64,000 nucleotides of DNA, from assembly GCA_964410675.1 (NCBI GenBank), contig CAYPIB010000003.1:1-64000 (forward strand), read 5' to 3'. The translations under genes were made by a program, and so were the position numbers. Position 1 is the stretch's first letter, and each line of letters starts with the position of its first letter. The stretch comes from RGIG3040 sp964410675. Lineage in GTDB: Bacteria; Bacillota; Clostridia; Lachnospirales; Lachnospiraceae. This document shows positions 35,923 to 44,312 of the stretch, piece by piece. The notes beneath the pieces were generated by a model, which did no database searches, had not been told where the DNA came from, and saw nothing but the letters and a program-made list of their open reading frames with translations.

Positions 35923-38900
35923 TTAGTTCATAAAATCCTTTTCTCTAAGGACTACCATATCCTCGCTGTCATAGCGCTTTGCTAAAATAATATCCATAAA
36001 ATGAGAAACATTTTTTTTCTCTGCATTTGAGATTGCATAATCAACCATTTCTCTTACTTCTTCTACTGTAACAGCATGATCCACTGCCTGCATATCTGAA
36101 ATTTTAGTGTAAAGTGCCAAAACACCCATTTCATCGATAGAATACTCATTTTCCTTTGCATATTCCTTTGCATAATTAATTAATCCATCGTTATCAAGTG
36201 CTTCTATACGAATTCCTGCATTAAATATAGTGACAAGATTCGGATAGGTTAATTTAAGCCTTTCCACTTCTGACTCAGTATCTTCAACGATAATAAATAG
36301 TGGCTGTCCCTTTAGTCTGTCTAAATGATATAAAAGACTACCCAATGCATCTGTTGTTAAATTACCCGCACGTTCAATAATTAAGGCGCTATTAATCAGA
36401 CTGTCAAGAGTGGCTCCAATATCTTTTTCTGAAAGCAGTTCTCCGCTGATTTTTGCTGCCTTTCCAGAAAATTGAGGGTATTTTGTCTTTAATTCTATCA
36501 GAACATTTTGAGCAATGGTCTCTAAGCCGGTTCCGTGCTCGCCTGAAATAATCATATTTCCGCTTTCTGCTTGCAGCGACATTTTATCAAGTGCATCCGC
36601 TATCTTGCTCTGGCTTTCTTTCGTTGGCGCAAAAGCAGCAAAAAGTTCTTTTTCTGATTTTGTCAAACCTCTGCTATCTGTCAGTGTGATGTCATCTGCT
36701 TCACTTAACTCTGATTTCGTCTGCGGCAAAATTACAGGATTGACGGCAACACTCTCCATCTGCTTTTTTGCTTCTCTATTCTTTAACTTGATAACTGCGA
36801 TTTCTCCGGGTGTCAGTCCTGCATATTCATCCTCTGGCTCTTCTTCGATGCTGATTGGCTCTGGCTGCTCCGGTTCAAGTGCCTTAATATAATCGGTATC
36901 CTTTAACTTAACCGGTTCCGCAATCGATACCTGCGGTGATTCTTCTATTGACTCCGGCACTATAAGAGCATCTACCAATTTTTCTTCCAAGCCTAAAATT
37001 TCCGCTGTATCAAGCAGCTTAGTTGGACTAACCGGTTCTTCCGGCTCATATATTGATTCTTGCCCGGAAACCGGCTCTTGCTCTACTACCGGTTCTTGCT
37101 CGGATATTGGTTCTTGTTCAGATATTGGTTCTTGTTCAGATATTGGCTCTTGTTCAAATATCGGCTCTTCTGCAAATATTTCTTCCTGCTCGTTATCATC
37201 AGCCTCCGCTGCCATTATATCTATATTACCAACGTCTTCGGTCTCTTCCTCGATTGGCTCTACAGCCGCAAAAACATCCTCTGCCGGACTGATTAAATCT
37301 AAATCAGCAGCTACACTTGCCCTTGCCATTGCATCAAAATCACTAAATAACGGACCCGTCTGCTGTTTGACGCGTGCACGCATTTCTTCAATATGCTTTT
37401 GTTCATTGGCCTTTTTCGTCTGTTCCCATTCGGCCATAATATCCGTCAAACTTAACTGACCGGTAATTTGTTCATTTACTTTTTCTTCAAGATCCGTATC
37501 CGGGTCTGATAATTCCGCTTCTTCTTGAGGTTTTTCTTCTCCCTCTTTATCTGCTTCTGACTCTATATTTGATTCTTTTTCTTCTTCCGGGCTTGCGTCA
37601 CCTGCTTCCATAGATAAGCCGTCGGCCATATTTACTTTATTTGCTGCTACGGTTTTTGCTGCTTCAGCAACCGCTTCCTCAGCCGCCGCCTTAATTGCTG
37701 ACAGTGCCTCAGCCTGCTTAGCCTCCATTTGTTCCATGACAGCTATAATTGCCTTTGAAACATCATGAGGAACTGAAATTTCATCTTCCGTCTGTTGCCC
37801 AATAACTTTTAATTCTTTCGTTGTATCATTAGAAGCTTCTGATTCTAAGTCTTCCTCAAGAGCAGCATAAATCTGTTCCTCTAAATCAACAAATTCATCC
37901 GCCGGCTCTTCTATATTATCTTCGTGTTCCGGGAAGTTGTTTACTGCTATCTCTTCTTCAATCTTTTCTTCAATGGTTTCTTCTGAGGTTTCTTCTGATT
38001 GTAAAAGGGCTTCTTTCTCTTGCTTATGCTCCTCCATGGAATCTAATAAATCCTGTTCCGTAATCGGCGGAAGCTCTGCTGTATCCTGTAAAAGCGGTGC
38101 CATGATTGCATTTTTAATGGAATCATCCACAATCGCATTCATAATCGTATCACTTTGTGCTGCTTGTGAAAGCGTAGCAAAAGGCATTGCCATTGTGGCA
38201 TCGATTGCCTCCATATCTTCTTCACCCATAAGAAGTGCGAGATTTTTTGCAAGTTCCTCCTGCAAGTTAATCGTATTATATTCGTTATCAACATCAATTG
38301 TTTTAACTTTGATTTCCATTTCTTCAGGTACTTCTGGCTCTTCATCCTCCTGTACCGGTATTTCTTCACTCGTTTCTATATTTGAATCCTCTGAATCAGC
38401 CAGCGCCTTATTTATCTTCTTTGCCGGAATTTTTGAAGTTGGTCCCTGCGATGGTTCTACCGCTTTGATTTCTATTGGGAGGCCATTTTCGTCTACTTGC
38501 TGCTCCTCAGCAGGAAAAACATCAGTTTCTTCCTTTTGAAAGCGTTTATTATATTTTTCCTGCTGATTGGGAGTCAGCGGTTGATGAAGCATTTTAAGCT
38601 CCATTGCTTTAATAACGTATTTACCTTCGCCAAACCATAAAATCAACTCATCGCACTCTTCCACGCAACGGGTCGATAATCCAATTCGATGATAAAGATA
38701 TGCCAGCTCATACGCCCATTTTTCTCTATAATCTCTCTTTTTATATTCTTCTAAAACAGCAATTCTCTCTTCTAAGCTTACATCTTGAGCTTCATAAAGA
38801 CGATACTGTAAAATATACTTTCCAGTGTCCCTTGGCGCAATCTGTACGAATTCTTTATAATATTCAACTGCTAACACTGTTTCTTCCAGTTTAATCGTGA

Positions 38901-39147
38901 GTTCACAAAGAGAATATACAATTTTACGAGAACCTGGATGTCTTTCATTTGCTAAAAGCAAAATCTCCTTTGAATCCTCATATCTACGGTTAATTTTATA
39001 TAAATCGCTGATTTTACAGAGCATCATAACGCTTTTTACTCTGCTCCAGTCAATCGTATCTGCGACTTTTACCGCCTCCGCATATTCTTTTCTATCTATC
39101 AGAGCATTGATTTCTTCTGCTCTTACCCGATATTCGTATTTATCCAA
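35923..39147 (-). CDS. TPR / acidic linker / degenerate AAA-like protein
   Basis: A 1074-residue protein starting at TTG after GAGGTG. Residues 1-190 form TPR-like helical pairs (YAEAVKVADTIDW, YEDSKEILLLANERHPGSRKIVYSL, AVEYYKEFVQIAP). Residues 190-830 are very acidic and low in complexity, including an E-Q-E-P-I-S hexapeptide repeat near 660-695. Residues 835-1060 resemble an AAA+ module of the CbxX/SpoVK kind with an altered P-loop (GEHGTGLET), a LIIERAGNLT strand replacing Walker B, and a helical lid. Nucleotide hydrolysis is therefore doubtful; a scaffold role is possible. No signal peptide or membrane helix is seen. It has its own promoter and precedes glgB by 41 bases. Function is unknown. 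Confidence 0.75.
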   Translation of the reverse strand: MDKYEYRVRAEEINALIDRKEYAEAVKVADTIDWSRVKSVMMLCKISDLYKINRRYEDSKEILLLANERHPGSRKIVYSLCELTIKLEETVLAVEYYKEFVQIAPRDTGKYILQYRLYEAQDVSLEERIAVLEEYKKRDYREKWAYELAYLYHRIGLSTRCVEECDELILWFGEGKYVIKAMELKMLHQPLTPNQQEKYNKRFQKEETDVFPAEEQQVDENGLPIEIKAVEPSQGPTSKIPAKKINKALADSEDSNIETSEEIPVQEDEEPEVPEEMEIKVKTIDVDNEYNTINLQEELAKNLALLMGEEDMEAIDATMAMPFATLSQAAQSDTIMNAIVDDSIKNAIMAPLLQDTAELPPITEQDLLDSMEEHKQEKEALLQSEETSEETIEEKIEEEIAVNNFPEHEDNIEEPADEFVDLEEQIYAALEEDLESEASNDTTKELKVIGQQTEDEISVPHDVSKAIIAVMEQMEAKQAEALSAIKAAAEEAVAEAAKTVAANKVNMADGLSMEAGDASPEEEKESNIESEADKEGEEKPQEEAELSDPDTDLEEKVNEQITGQLSLTDIMAEWEQTKKANEQKHIEEMRARVKQQTGPLFSDFDAMARASVAADLDLISPAEDVFAAVEPIEEETEDVGNIDIMAAEADDNEQEEIFAEEPIFEQEPISEQEPISEQEPISEQEPVVEQEPVSGQESIYEPEEPVSPTKLLDTAEILGLEEKLVDALIVPESIEESPQVSIAEPVKLKDTDYIKALEPEQPEPISIEEEPEDEYAGLTPGEIAVIKLKNREAKKQMESVAVNPVILPQTKSELSEADDITLTDSRGLTKSEKELFAAFAPTKESQSKIADALDKMSLQAESGNMIISGEHGTGLETIAQNVLIELKTKYPQFSGKAAKISGELLSEKDIGATLDSLINSALIIERAGNLTTDALGSLLYHLDRLKGQPLFIIVEDTESEVERLKLTYPNLVTIFNAGIRIEALDNDGLINYAKEYAKENEYSIDEMGVLALYTKISDMQAVDHAVTVEEVREMVDYAISNAEKKNVSHFMDIILAKRYDSEDMVVLREKDFMN
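37073..37162 (-). repeat. Five 18-base in-frame tandem repeats
   Basis: Five units of 18 bases (first at 37073, last ending 37162), of the form GGTTCTTGTTCAGATATT on the plus strand. Each encodes an E-Q-E-P-(I/V)-(S/V/F) hexapeptide on the minus strand, so repeat number can change without frame loss. Confidence 0.85.
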
Positions 39148-39204
39148 ATCTGTTCACCTCATTTTCGGGAATTTTGCATAATAACCCATAATTACACACT
39201 GTTT

Positions 39205-39233
39205 AGTTTATCATATGACATTAGTGATGTCAA
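39205..39233 (-). promoter_or_regulatory. Promoter of the TPR/AAA-like gene
   Basis: On the minus strand a perfect TTGACA (39228-39233), 17 bases, then TAAACT (39205-39210), about 60 bases before the TTG start. Confidence 0.65.
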
Positions 39234-39241
39234 AAAAATAA

Positions 39242-39267
39242 CGCATAAAAAAGCCTTTTTTTACGCG
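39242..39267 (-). terminator. Terminator of tatD-ksgA
   Basis: CGCATAAAAAA (39242-39252) pairs with TTTTTTTACGCG (39256-39267). On the minus strand the stem is followed by TTATTTTTTT. It lies 25 bases after the ksgA stop. Confidence 0.8.
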
Positions 39268-39291
39268 ATAATTTATGAAAATTCTGTGAAG

Positions 39292-40152
39292 CTATTTCAT
39301 TAAAAGATCACTCAGTTTTGCAAACTGAGCAAGAGTCAAAGCTTCCCCTCTAATAGTTGCACTTATCTGCATTTTTTGAAGTGCTTCTATTACTCTATCT
39401 TTTGTAACTGCAAGATTTCCTGCATTTACCAGACTGTTAACAAGTGTTTTTCGTCTTTGATTAAAGGATGCTCGAATAAGAGCAAACATAAACTTTTCAT
39501 TTTTGGGATTCACCGGTTTTTCTTTATGCCGGGTAAGCCGTATGACCGCACTTCCAACGTTTGGCTTTGGCATAAAACAGCTTGGCGGTACTGATAAGAC
39601 TATTTCCGGTTTGGCATAAAACTGAACCGCAAGTGAAAGAGCGCCATAATCCTTTGTTCCGGGACCAACCTGCATCCGTTCCGCTACTTCCTTTTGCACC
39701 ATAATCGTAATGCTGTCTAACGGCACTTGACTCTCAAAAAGGCCCATAATAATTGGTGTAGTTATATAATATGGCAGGTTTGCCACTACCTTAATCGGTT
39801 TCCCGCCATTTTTTTCTTCTGTCAATTTAGTAATATCTACTTTTAAAATATCTTTATTCAATACAGTTACATTATTATATGCGGACAAAGTGTCTTCTAG
39901 AATCGGAATCAGATTTTTATCAATTTCAACTGCAATGACTTCACGTGCATTTTCAGCCAAATATTGTGTCATTGTACCAATACCGGGACCGATTTCAAGC
40001 ACACAGTCTTCTTTTGTAATTTCTGCTTCTTTTATAATTTTCTCCAAAATATTAGCGTCAACGAGAAAGTTTTGTCCATATTTTTTTTGAAAATGAAAAT
40101 TATTTTTTTTTAAAATTGCAATCGTATTTGTTGGGTTTCCTAGAGTTGCCAT
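39292..40152 (-). CDS. rsmA: 16S rRNA dimethyladenosine transferase
   Basis: Also called KsgA: dimethylates two adjacent adenosines in the 3' terminal hairpin of 16S rRNA during late small-subunit assembly. It has 286 residues with SAM-binding motif VLEIGPGIGTMTQYLA, the DKDILK acidic strand, catalytic motif NLPYYITTPI, and a C-terminal helical domain (SFNQRRKTLVNSL). ATG 40152 is preferred (GAGGAA four bases upstream) over 40164. It follows tatD by 20 bases, a common Firmicute arrangement (tatD-rnmV-ksgA), here without rnmV. Confidence 0.96.
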   Translation of the reverse strand: MATLGNPTNTIAILKKNNFHFQKKYGQNFLVDANILEKIIKEAEITKEDCVLEIGPGIGTMTQYLAENAREVIAVEIDKNLIPILEDTLSAYNNVTVLNKDILKVDITKLTEEKNGGKPIKVVANLPYYITTPIIMGLFESQVPLDSITIMVQKEVAERMQVGPGTKDYGALSLAVQFYAKPEIVLSVPPSCFMPKPNVGSAVIRLTRHKEKPVNPKNEKFMFALIRASFNQRRKTLVNSLVNAGNLAVTKDRVIEALQKMQISATIRGEALTLAQFAKLSDLLMK

Positions 40153-40172
40153 ATACTTCCTCATTCTTTCAT

Positions 40173-40940
40173 TTATGGGAGTTTGAATAATTGCTTCGCA
40201 TTTAATGTCGTAATCCGTATTACTTCTTCTTTAGATATATTTTTTATTTCTGCAATTGCCTCGGCAACATACGATAAATAGTGGCTGACATTGCGCTTAC
40301 CGCGGTACGGCATCGGTGCCAGATAAGGGCAATCCGTTTCCAGCAAAATATGTTCCATCGGAATATATGCGACTGCCTCTTTTAGTTTTTTTGCATTTGA
40401 AAATGTCACAACACCGCCAATGCCAAAGGAAAATCCCAACTTTAAATATTCTCTGGCAATTTCCTTGCCATAAGAAAAGCAATGTAAGCTTCCTCCGGTT
40501 TCAGCAATCAGTTCTGATTTCAGAATATCAAGTGTATCCTTAGCCGCATCCCTTGAATGTATCACAAGCGGGAGCTTATTTTCACAGGCAATGCCGATAT
40601 GACTAGCAAAAATCTCTTGTTGAAACGCCTTGTTCTCCGTTGTCCAATAATAATCAAGACCTGTTTCGCCAATTGCGACAACCTTTTTATCCTGACACAT
40701 AGTCTCAATCCATTCCATATCTTTTTGGGTAACATGATCAACATCTGTTGGGCAAATTCCCAGAGAAGCATACACTCTTTCATATTTTTTTGTTAAATCA
40801 AGCGTTTGCTTGTTGGATTTAACTGAAGCACCTGAATTAATAATGTATTCTATTCCATTTTGCTTTAAATTTGTTAGAAGCTCGTCCCGATCTTCTGAAA
40901 ACCTCTTATCATCATAATGTGCATGTGTGTCAATTATCAT
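40173..40940 (-). CDS. tatD: TatD-family metal-dependent DNase
   Basis: A 255-residue TIM-barrel hydrolase of the TatD/YcfH family, with 3'-5' exonuclease activity on DNA in characterised members. Metal-binding motifs are in order: DTHAHYDD near the start, GETGLDYYW with the bridging Glu, HSRDAAKDT, HCFSYG and ETDCPYLAP. ATG 40940 has AAGGAG seven bases upstream; the frame open to 40985 is extra. It is the first gene of the tatD-ksgA pair. Confidence 0.95.
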   Translation of the reverse strand: MIIDTHAHYDDKRFSEDRDELLTNLKQNGIEYIINSGASVKSNKQTLDLTKKYERVYASLGICPTDVDHVTQKDMEWIETMCQDKKVVAIGETGLDYYWTTENKAFQQEIFASHIGIACENKLPLVIHSRDAAKDTLDILKSELIAETGGSLHCFSYGKEIAREYLKLGFSFGIGGVVTFSNAKKLKEAVAYIPMEHILLETDCPYLAPMPYRGKRNVSHYLSYVAEAIAEIKNISKEEVIRITTLNAKQLFKLP

Positions 40941-41040
40941 AAAAAACTCCTTAATTTGAGATAGTTCTTTGTTATTATAATACATTCGTACAATACGGTC
41001 AAAAACTTTCCAATATAATCTACTTTTTTCAAAATAATAC

Positions 41041-41069
41041 TTGCTTTTTTTAATATGCTATACTATAAT
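41041..41069 (+). promoter_or_regulatory. Promoter of the tRNA-Lys gene
   Basis: TTGCTT (41041-41046), 17 bases, TATAAT (41064-41069), about 40 bases upstream of the mature tRNA. Confidence 0.65.
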
Positions 41070-41107
41070 AATCTTTGCGTTGTAAGAAATCAATACATTT
41101 TTATCGC

Positions 41108-41180
41108 GCGCGATTAGCTCAGTTGGCAGAGCACCTGACTCTTAATCAGGGTGTCCAGGGTTCGAACCCCTGATCGCGCA
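41108..41180 (+). tRNA. tRNA-Lys (anticodon CUU)
   Basis: A 73-base cloverleaf. Acceptor stem GCGCGAT/ATCGCGC (41108-41114 with 41173-41179), discriminator A at 41180, D arm with AGCTCAGTTGG, anticodon stem CCTGA/TCAGG around loop CTCTTAA (anticodon CTT), and T arm CAGGGTTCGAACCCCTG. The CCA end is not encoded. It reads AAG codons. Confidence 0.98.
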
Positions 41181-41204
41181 CTAAAGCACTGTTTTTTGCG
41201 GTAT

Positions 41205-41231
41205 AAGCCGTGGGGACGGTGTTTTTTTGTT
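41205..41231 (+). terminator. Likely terminator after tRNA-Lys
   Basis: A short GC-rich hairpin, GCCGT-GGGG-ACGGT, followed by GTTTTTTTGTTTT. The stem is only four or five pairs but the T tract is long. Confidence 0.5.
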
Positions 41232-41266
41232 TTAATAAAATATCTTGATATTTTTATTTTAATATG

Positions 41267-41298
41267 TTACATTTGTTATATTACATTCGTTATATAAT
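41267..41298 (+). promoter_or_regulatory. Promoter with tandem 14-base repeats upstream of the TetR gene
   Basis: TTACATTTGTTATA (41267-41280) is immediately repeated as TTACATTCGTTATA (41281-41294), overlapping a TATAAT at 41293-41298. This is a plausible operator for autoregulation by the TetR-type protein that starts 27 bases downstream. Confidence 0.45.
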
Positions 41299-41325
41299 AT
41301 AATCTATCATAAAGGAGGATATCTT

Positions 41326-41886
41326 ATGCCGCCAAAACAGAGCTACACGAGAGAAATGATTTTACAGGCCGCTTATAAAATTACAAGGGAAAATGGCTTT
41401 GAAACGGTCAATGCCCGCAGCTTAGCTAAAGAGTTAGGCTGCTCTACCAGACCCATTTATAGCTGGTTTGCTACAATGGAGGAACTTAAATCTGCACTAT
41501 ATACGATGGCTGTGAACCAATTTATGGAGGCGGTTAATACTCATAAAAATGATAAGGATTTTTTAAACATTGCTACAAGGATGTTTATTCTAACCGCTAA
41601 AAATGACAGCCACCTGTTCCGGTTCATCTACCATTCCCACAGCTTTGATGGAAAAAGCCTGTCAGAGCTCCTATTTCAGTATGAATCAAATCGGTTGATT
41701 TTTGACCGGTTAAAGTTGAATTATTCACTTTCCGAACAACAAGGACAGAAATTATTCTATAAAATATGGTTTTTTGTATATGGTATTTCAACGATGTTTG
41801 CCACAAACAGCCTGAATATTTCAGATGATGAGGTTTTTGGATTGGTGAAAGAAACGGTTGGCGATATGATTCGCAATGCTAAATAG
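41326..41886 (+). CDS. TetR-family regulator
   Basis: A 186-residue repressor. The N-terminal helix-turn-helix is clear: REMILQAAYKITRENGFETV, then NARSLAKELGCSTRPIYSWF. The C-terminal ligand domain (60-186) is divergent and gives no substrate clue. AAAGGAGG lies eight bases before the ATG. It probably controls itself and the downstream alpha/beta hydrolase and TraX-like genes on the same strand; a hairpin between them could act as a partial terminator. Confidence 0.92.
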   Translation: MPPKQSYTREMILQAAYKITRENGFETVNARSLAKELGCSTRPIYSWFATMEELKSALYTMAVNQFMEAVNTHKNDKDFLNIATRMFILTAKNDSHLFRFIYHSHSFDGKSLSELLFQYESNRLIFDRLKLNYSLSEQQGQKLFYKIWFFVYGISTMFATNSLNISDDEVFGLVKETVGDMIRNAK

Positions 41887-41900
41887 GATAATTGTGGGCC

Positions 41901-41940
41901 GTTTCTGAGTGGCGGCACGGCTCTCAGAAACTAGTTTTAT
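41901..41940 (+). terminator. Hairpin between the TetR gene and the hydrolase gene
   Basis: GTTTCTGAG (41901-41909) pairs with CTCAGAAAC (41923-41931), followed by TAGTTTTATT. It may end tetR transcription or attenuate read-through. Confidence 0.6.
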
Positions 41941-41978
41941 TAACATCAAATAAGGCTAAAAATGAAAGAGGGTATACT

Positions 41979-43055
41979 ATGATGATTATTTTGCTCGTAT
42001 TGGGTTTTGTAATAATTGGGATGATTGTGTTTAGGCTGATTTATCGTGGGGTTTTGCGTGCTCGGCATAGAATTGGGTCTCCGGGGATTGATCTTATGGA
42101 AATGGTGCAAATCGGAGGGATTCAACAGGCTTTGTATTTTAGAGGGCAAAATACCGGAAATCCTGTGATTCTTTTTTTACATGGAGGACCAGCTTCAACG
42201 GAAATGCAGTTATTGCATGGCTTTCAATATGGCTGGGAGGATACTTTCACTGTGGTTCACTGGGATCAGCGTCAAGCCGGTAAAACTTTTTTGGCTAACA
42301 ATCCTAAGGAAATTGGCGCTGTCACCTTTGACCGTATGGTTTTGGATGCTTGGGAGGTCACGCAATATATTCAAGGCAAATTAGGGAAAGACAAGATTAT
42401 TGTTTTAGGCCACTCATGGGGTACGATTTTAGCAACAGCTTTGGTGCAAACATACCCCCAAGCTTTTTCCGCATATATTAGCGTTGGTCAAATTACAAAT
42501 TGGCGGGAAAATGAACGGATTGGATATGATTTTGTTCGAAAGAAGGCAAAAGAGGCCGGCAATAAAAAAGATCTTGCTAAGTTAGAGTTACTCGGAGCTT
42601 ACTTGACAGACACATATGATTCAAGCGTTTTTAAACGAATGACGCAGATACGTAATTATCAGAACAAATATGGAGTTGGTGTCGGTGTTGACAGAAATTT
42701 AATCCTTTTGGCTCTCAGTTCGCCATATTATAGTTTAAAGGAAGTATTTGCTATGTTCGGAAATGTATGGGATTATCAAAACGAATTATTCCGATATTTG
42801 TTCTCCGGATACGATGCTGAAAGTTTTGGCACGGCATACACAATGCCTGTCTTTACTTTCCTCGGTGAGAATGATTATGTGGCTTCGCGGGTGTTAGTGG
42901 AATCGTTATATGAAAAGATACAGGCGCCTGCTAAACAGATCTTTTTTGTTCGTAATGCAGGGCATATGACACTCACTGATAATGCAAAAGAGTTTTCACG
43001 CATATTGTTAGAAGAAATAGCGCCGCACATACTAGTAAATAAAACGAATAGATAG
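41979..43055 (+). CDS. Membrane-anchored alpha/beta hydrolase (prolyl-iminopeptidase-like)
   Basis: A 358-residue protein with an N-terminal membrane helix (MMIILLVLGFVIIGMIVFRL). The alpha/beta hydrolase domain resembles proline iminopeptidases: oxyanion motif FLHGGPAST, HWDQRQAGKT, nucleophile elbow GHSWGT, acidic residue in LGENDYV and catalytic His in NAGHMTL. The catalytic set is complete, so it is probably an active peptidase or esterase; the substrate is unknown. ATG 41979 follows AAAGAGGG and is better than the longer frame from 41892. The TraX-like gene follows by 17 bases. Confidence 0.85.
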   Translation: MMIILLVLGFVIIGMIVFRLIYRGVLRARHRIGSPGIDLMEMVQIGGIQQALYFRGQNTGNPVILFLHGGPASTEMQLLHGFQYGWEDTFTVVHWDQRQAGKTFLANNPKEIGAVTFDRMVLDAWEVTQYIQGKLGKDKIIVLGHSWGTILATALVQTYPQAFSAYISVGQITNWRENERIGYDFVRKKAKEAGNKKDLAKLELLGAYLTDTYDSSVFKRMTQIRNYQNKYGVGVGVDRNLILLALSSPYYSLKEVFAMFGNVWDYQNELFRYLFSGYDAESFGTAYTMPVFTFLGENDYVASRVLVESLYEKIQAPAKQIFFVRNAGHMTLTDNAKEFSRILLEEIAPHILVNKTNR

Positions 43056-43072
43056 TTATGAGGAGAAACAAA

Positions 43073-43819
43073 ATGCAATTAAAATCATTCAATGCAAATG
43101 AATTAAAATTAATAGCAATAATTGCTATGACAGCCGACCATATTACATCAGTTCTATTTCCTAATTACCCGACAGATTGGTGGATAATCTTATTACATAT
43201 CATTGGCAGATTGGCTGCTCCTATCTTTTGGTTTTTTGTCGCAGAGGGTTACTATTATACACATAATTGGAAGAAATATGCCGCTAAATTATTTGTGTTC
43301 GCAATTGTTGGACACTTTGCATATAACTTTGCATTTGGGATACCTTTTATTCCATTTAAAACCTCTGTCTTTAACCAAACAAGCGTTATGTGGCCGTTAT
43401 TTTGGGGACTTATCGCATTAGTTGTCAATGGTAGTGAAAAGCTGAAAACATGGCAGAAAAGACTTTTGATTTTGGGAATTATTGTTATTACATTCGGTTC
43501 AGATTGGAGCTGCATTGCAGTACTTGCAATTCTACAAATAGGTGAAAATCGTGATAATCTTAAAAAACAAATGACAGGAATGATGTTATGGGTATCAATG
43601 TATGCGATTATATATGCCATATTCATCAATCCTCTTTATGGTATTCTTCAACTATTTGTTGCTCTAACAATTCCACTGCTTAAAATGTATAACGGCGAGC
43701 GTGGTGATTGGAAAGGTATGAAATGGTTTTTCTATGCCTATTATCCGATTCACTTGATTGTATGCGGCCTGATTCGAATTGCACTGCATGGAAATGTCGG
43801 TGTAATGATTGGTGGATAA
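43073..43819 (+). CDS. TraX-like membrane protein
   Basis: A 248-residue polytopic membrane protein of the TraX family, opening LKLIAIIAMTADHIT with the conserved His, then LHIIGRLAAPIFWFFVAEGYYYT. In F plasmids TraX N-acetylates pilin, and the fold resembles membrane acyltransferases; chromosomal copies in Clostridia have no proven substrate. ATG 43073 follows GAGGAG by seven bases. It is co-directional with the TetR regulator and hydrolase, and no conjugation genes are near, so it is likely a chromosomal acyltransferase-like gene. Confidence 0.85.
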   Translation: MQLKSFNANELKLIAIIAMTADHITSVLFPNYPTDWWIILLHIIGRLAAPIFWFFVAEGYYYTHNWKKYAAKLFVFAIVGHFAYNFAFGIPFIPFKTSVFNQTSVMWPLFWGLIALVVNGSEKLKTWQKRLLILGIIVITFGSDWSCIAVLAILQIGENRDNLKKQMTGMMLWVSMYAIIYAIFINPLYGILQLFVALTIPLLKMYNGERGDWKGMKWFFYAYYPIHLIVCGLIRIALHGNVGVMIGG

Positions 43820-43861
43820 AACCAGTACAAAATTATTATTACTCAGTCGTCTCTACATTAA

Positions 43862-43887
43862 AAAAAGAGCGTTATTTCGCTCTTTTT
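43862..43887. terminator. Bidirectional terminator after the TraX-like gene
   Basis: AAAAAGAGCG (43862-43871), loop TTATTT, CGCTCTTTTT (43878-43887). It sits between convergent genes and has A/T tails on both sides. Confidence 0.85.
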
Positions 43888-43947
43888 GGAGTCTATAATT
43901 TATTAATTTGGGGCTTTCCCTCTTGTTCCAGTCGAAGACAACTTGTT

Positions 43948-44307
43948 TTAATTGAGATTTTGAGATGCTTCAAAGAAAGCACCATTGTGGCTGATAACCA
44001 GCGTATTCTCGTCTTTAACATAAAAATAATTTCCGAAAGCATCGCAATTATCAATGGTAACGACAGTCGCTTTGCTGCCGGTCAGCCCCAGGTCAGAGAA
44101 AGTCAGGCCATTATTATAGCTCAGCGCAAATTCCTCGCTTGTTTCAGTATTTTCTTGATAAGCAGGATCGTCCTCGTTATAGTCTTGTTTTTCACTTATA
44201 TTTGCGTCTACAAGATTTTCCGGTTGATTATCAGTTTGAGGAGCATTGTTCTGTTGCTGGCAAGCTGTCATAATTAATGCCAGGCATAAGATTAATAAGA
44301 GAAACAG
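43948..44307 (-). CDS. Putative lipoprotein with a missing or non-standard start
   Basis: The frame encodes a lipoprotein-like polypeptide: hydrophobic LFLLLILCLALI followed by lipobox-like IMTAC and then an exported acidic Gln/Asn-rich region ending FFEASQNLN. The only ATG (44271) would fall inside the lipobox and remove the signal helix. Upstream the frame runs to a TAG at 44308-44310 with CTG 44305-44307 as the only candidate start, and no basic N-terminus. It lies three bases after the phosphatase stop. Either the 5' end was lost by rearrangement or a frameshift separates the Met-Lys-Lys part. No known domain is recognised. Confidence 0.5.
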   Translation of the reverse strand: MFLLLILCLALIMTACQQQNNAPQTDNQPENLVDANISEKQDYNEDDPAYQENTETSEEFALSYNNGLTFSDLGLTGSKATVVTIDNCDAFGNYFYVKDENTLVISHNGAFFEASQNLN

Positions 44308-44312
44308 CTATT

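Noticed and set aside
37073..37162. Possible CRISPR-like or regulatory repeat array
   Set aside because: Units are contiguous 18-mers without spacers and are in frame within a coding region; they encode a hexapeptide repeat.
36515..38539. Long plus-strand open frames opposite the acidic protein
   Set aside because: They mirror the Glu-rich codon use of the minus-strand gene (Ser/Phe-rich shadows) and lack ribosome sites.
43073..43819. TraX as evidence of a conjugative element
   Set aside because: No relaxase, mating-pair or integrase gene occurs in the window.
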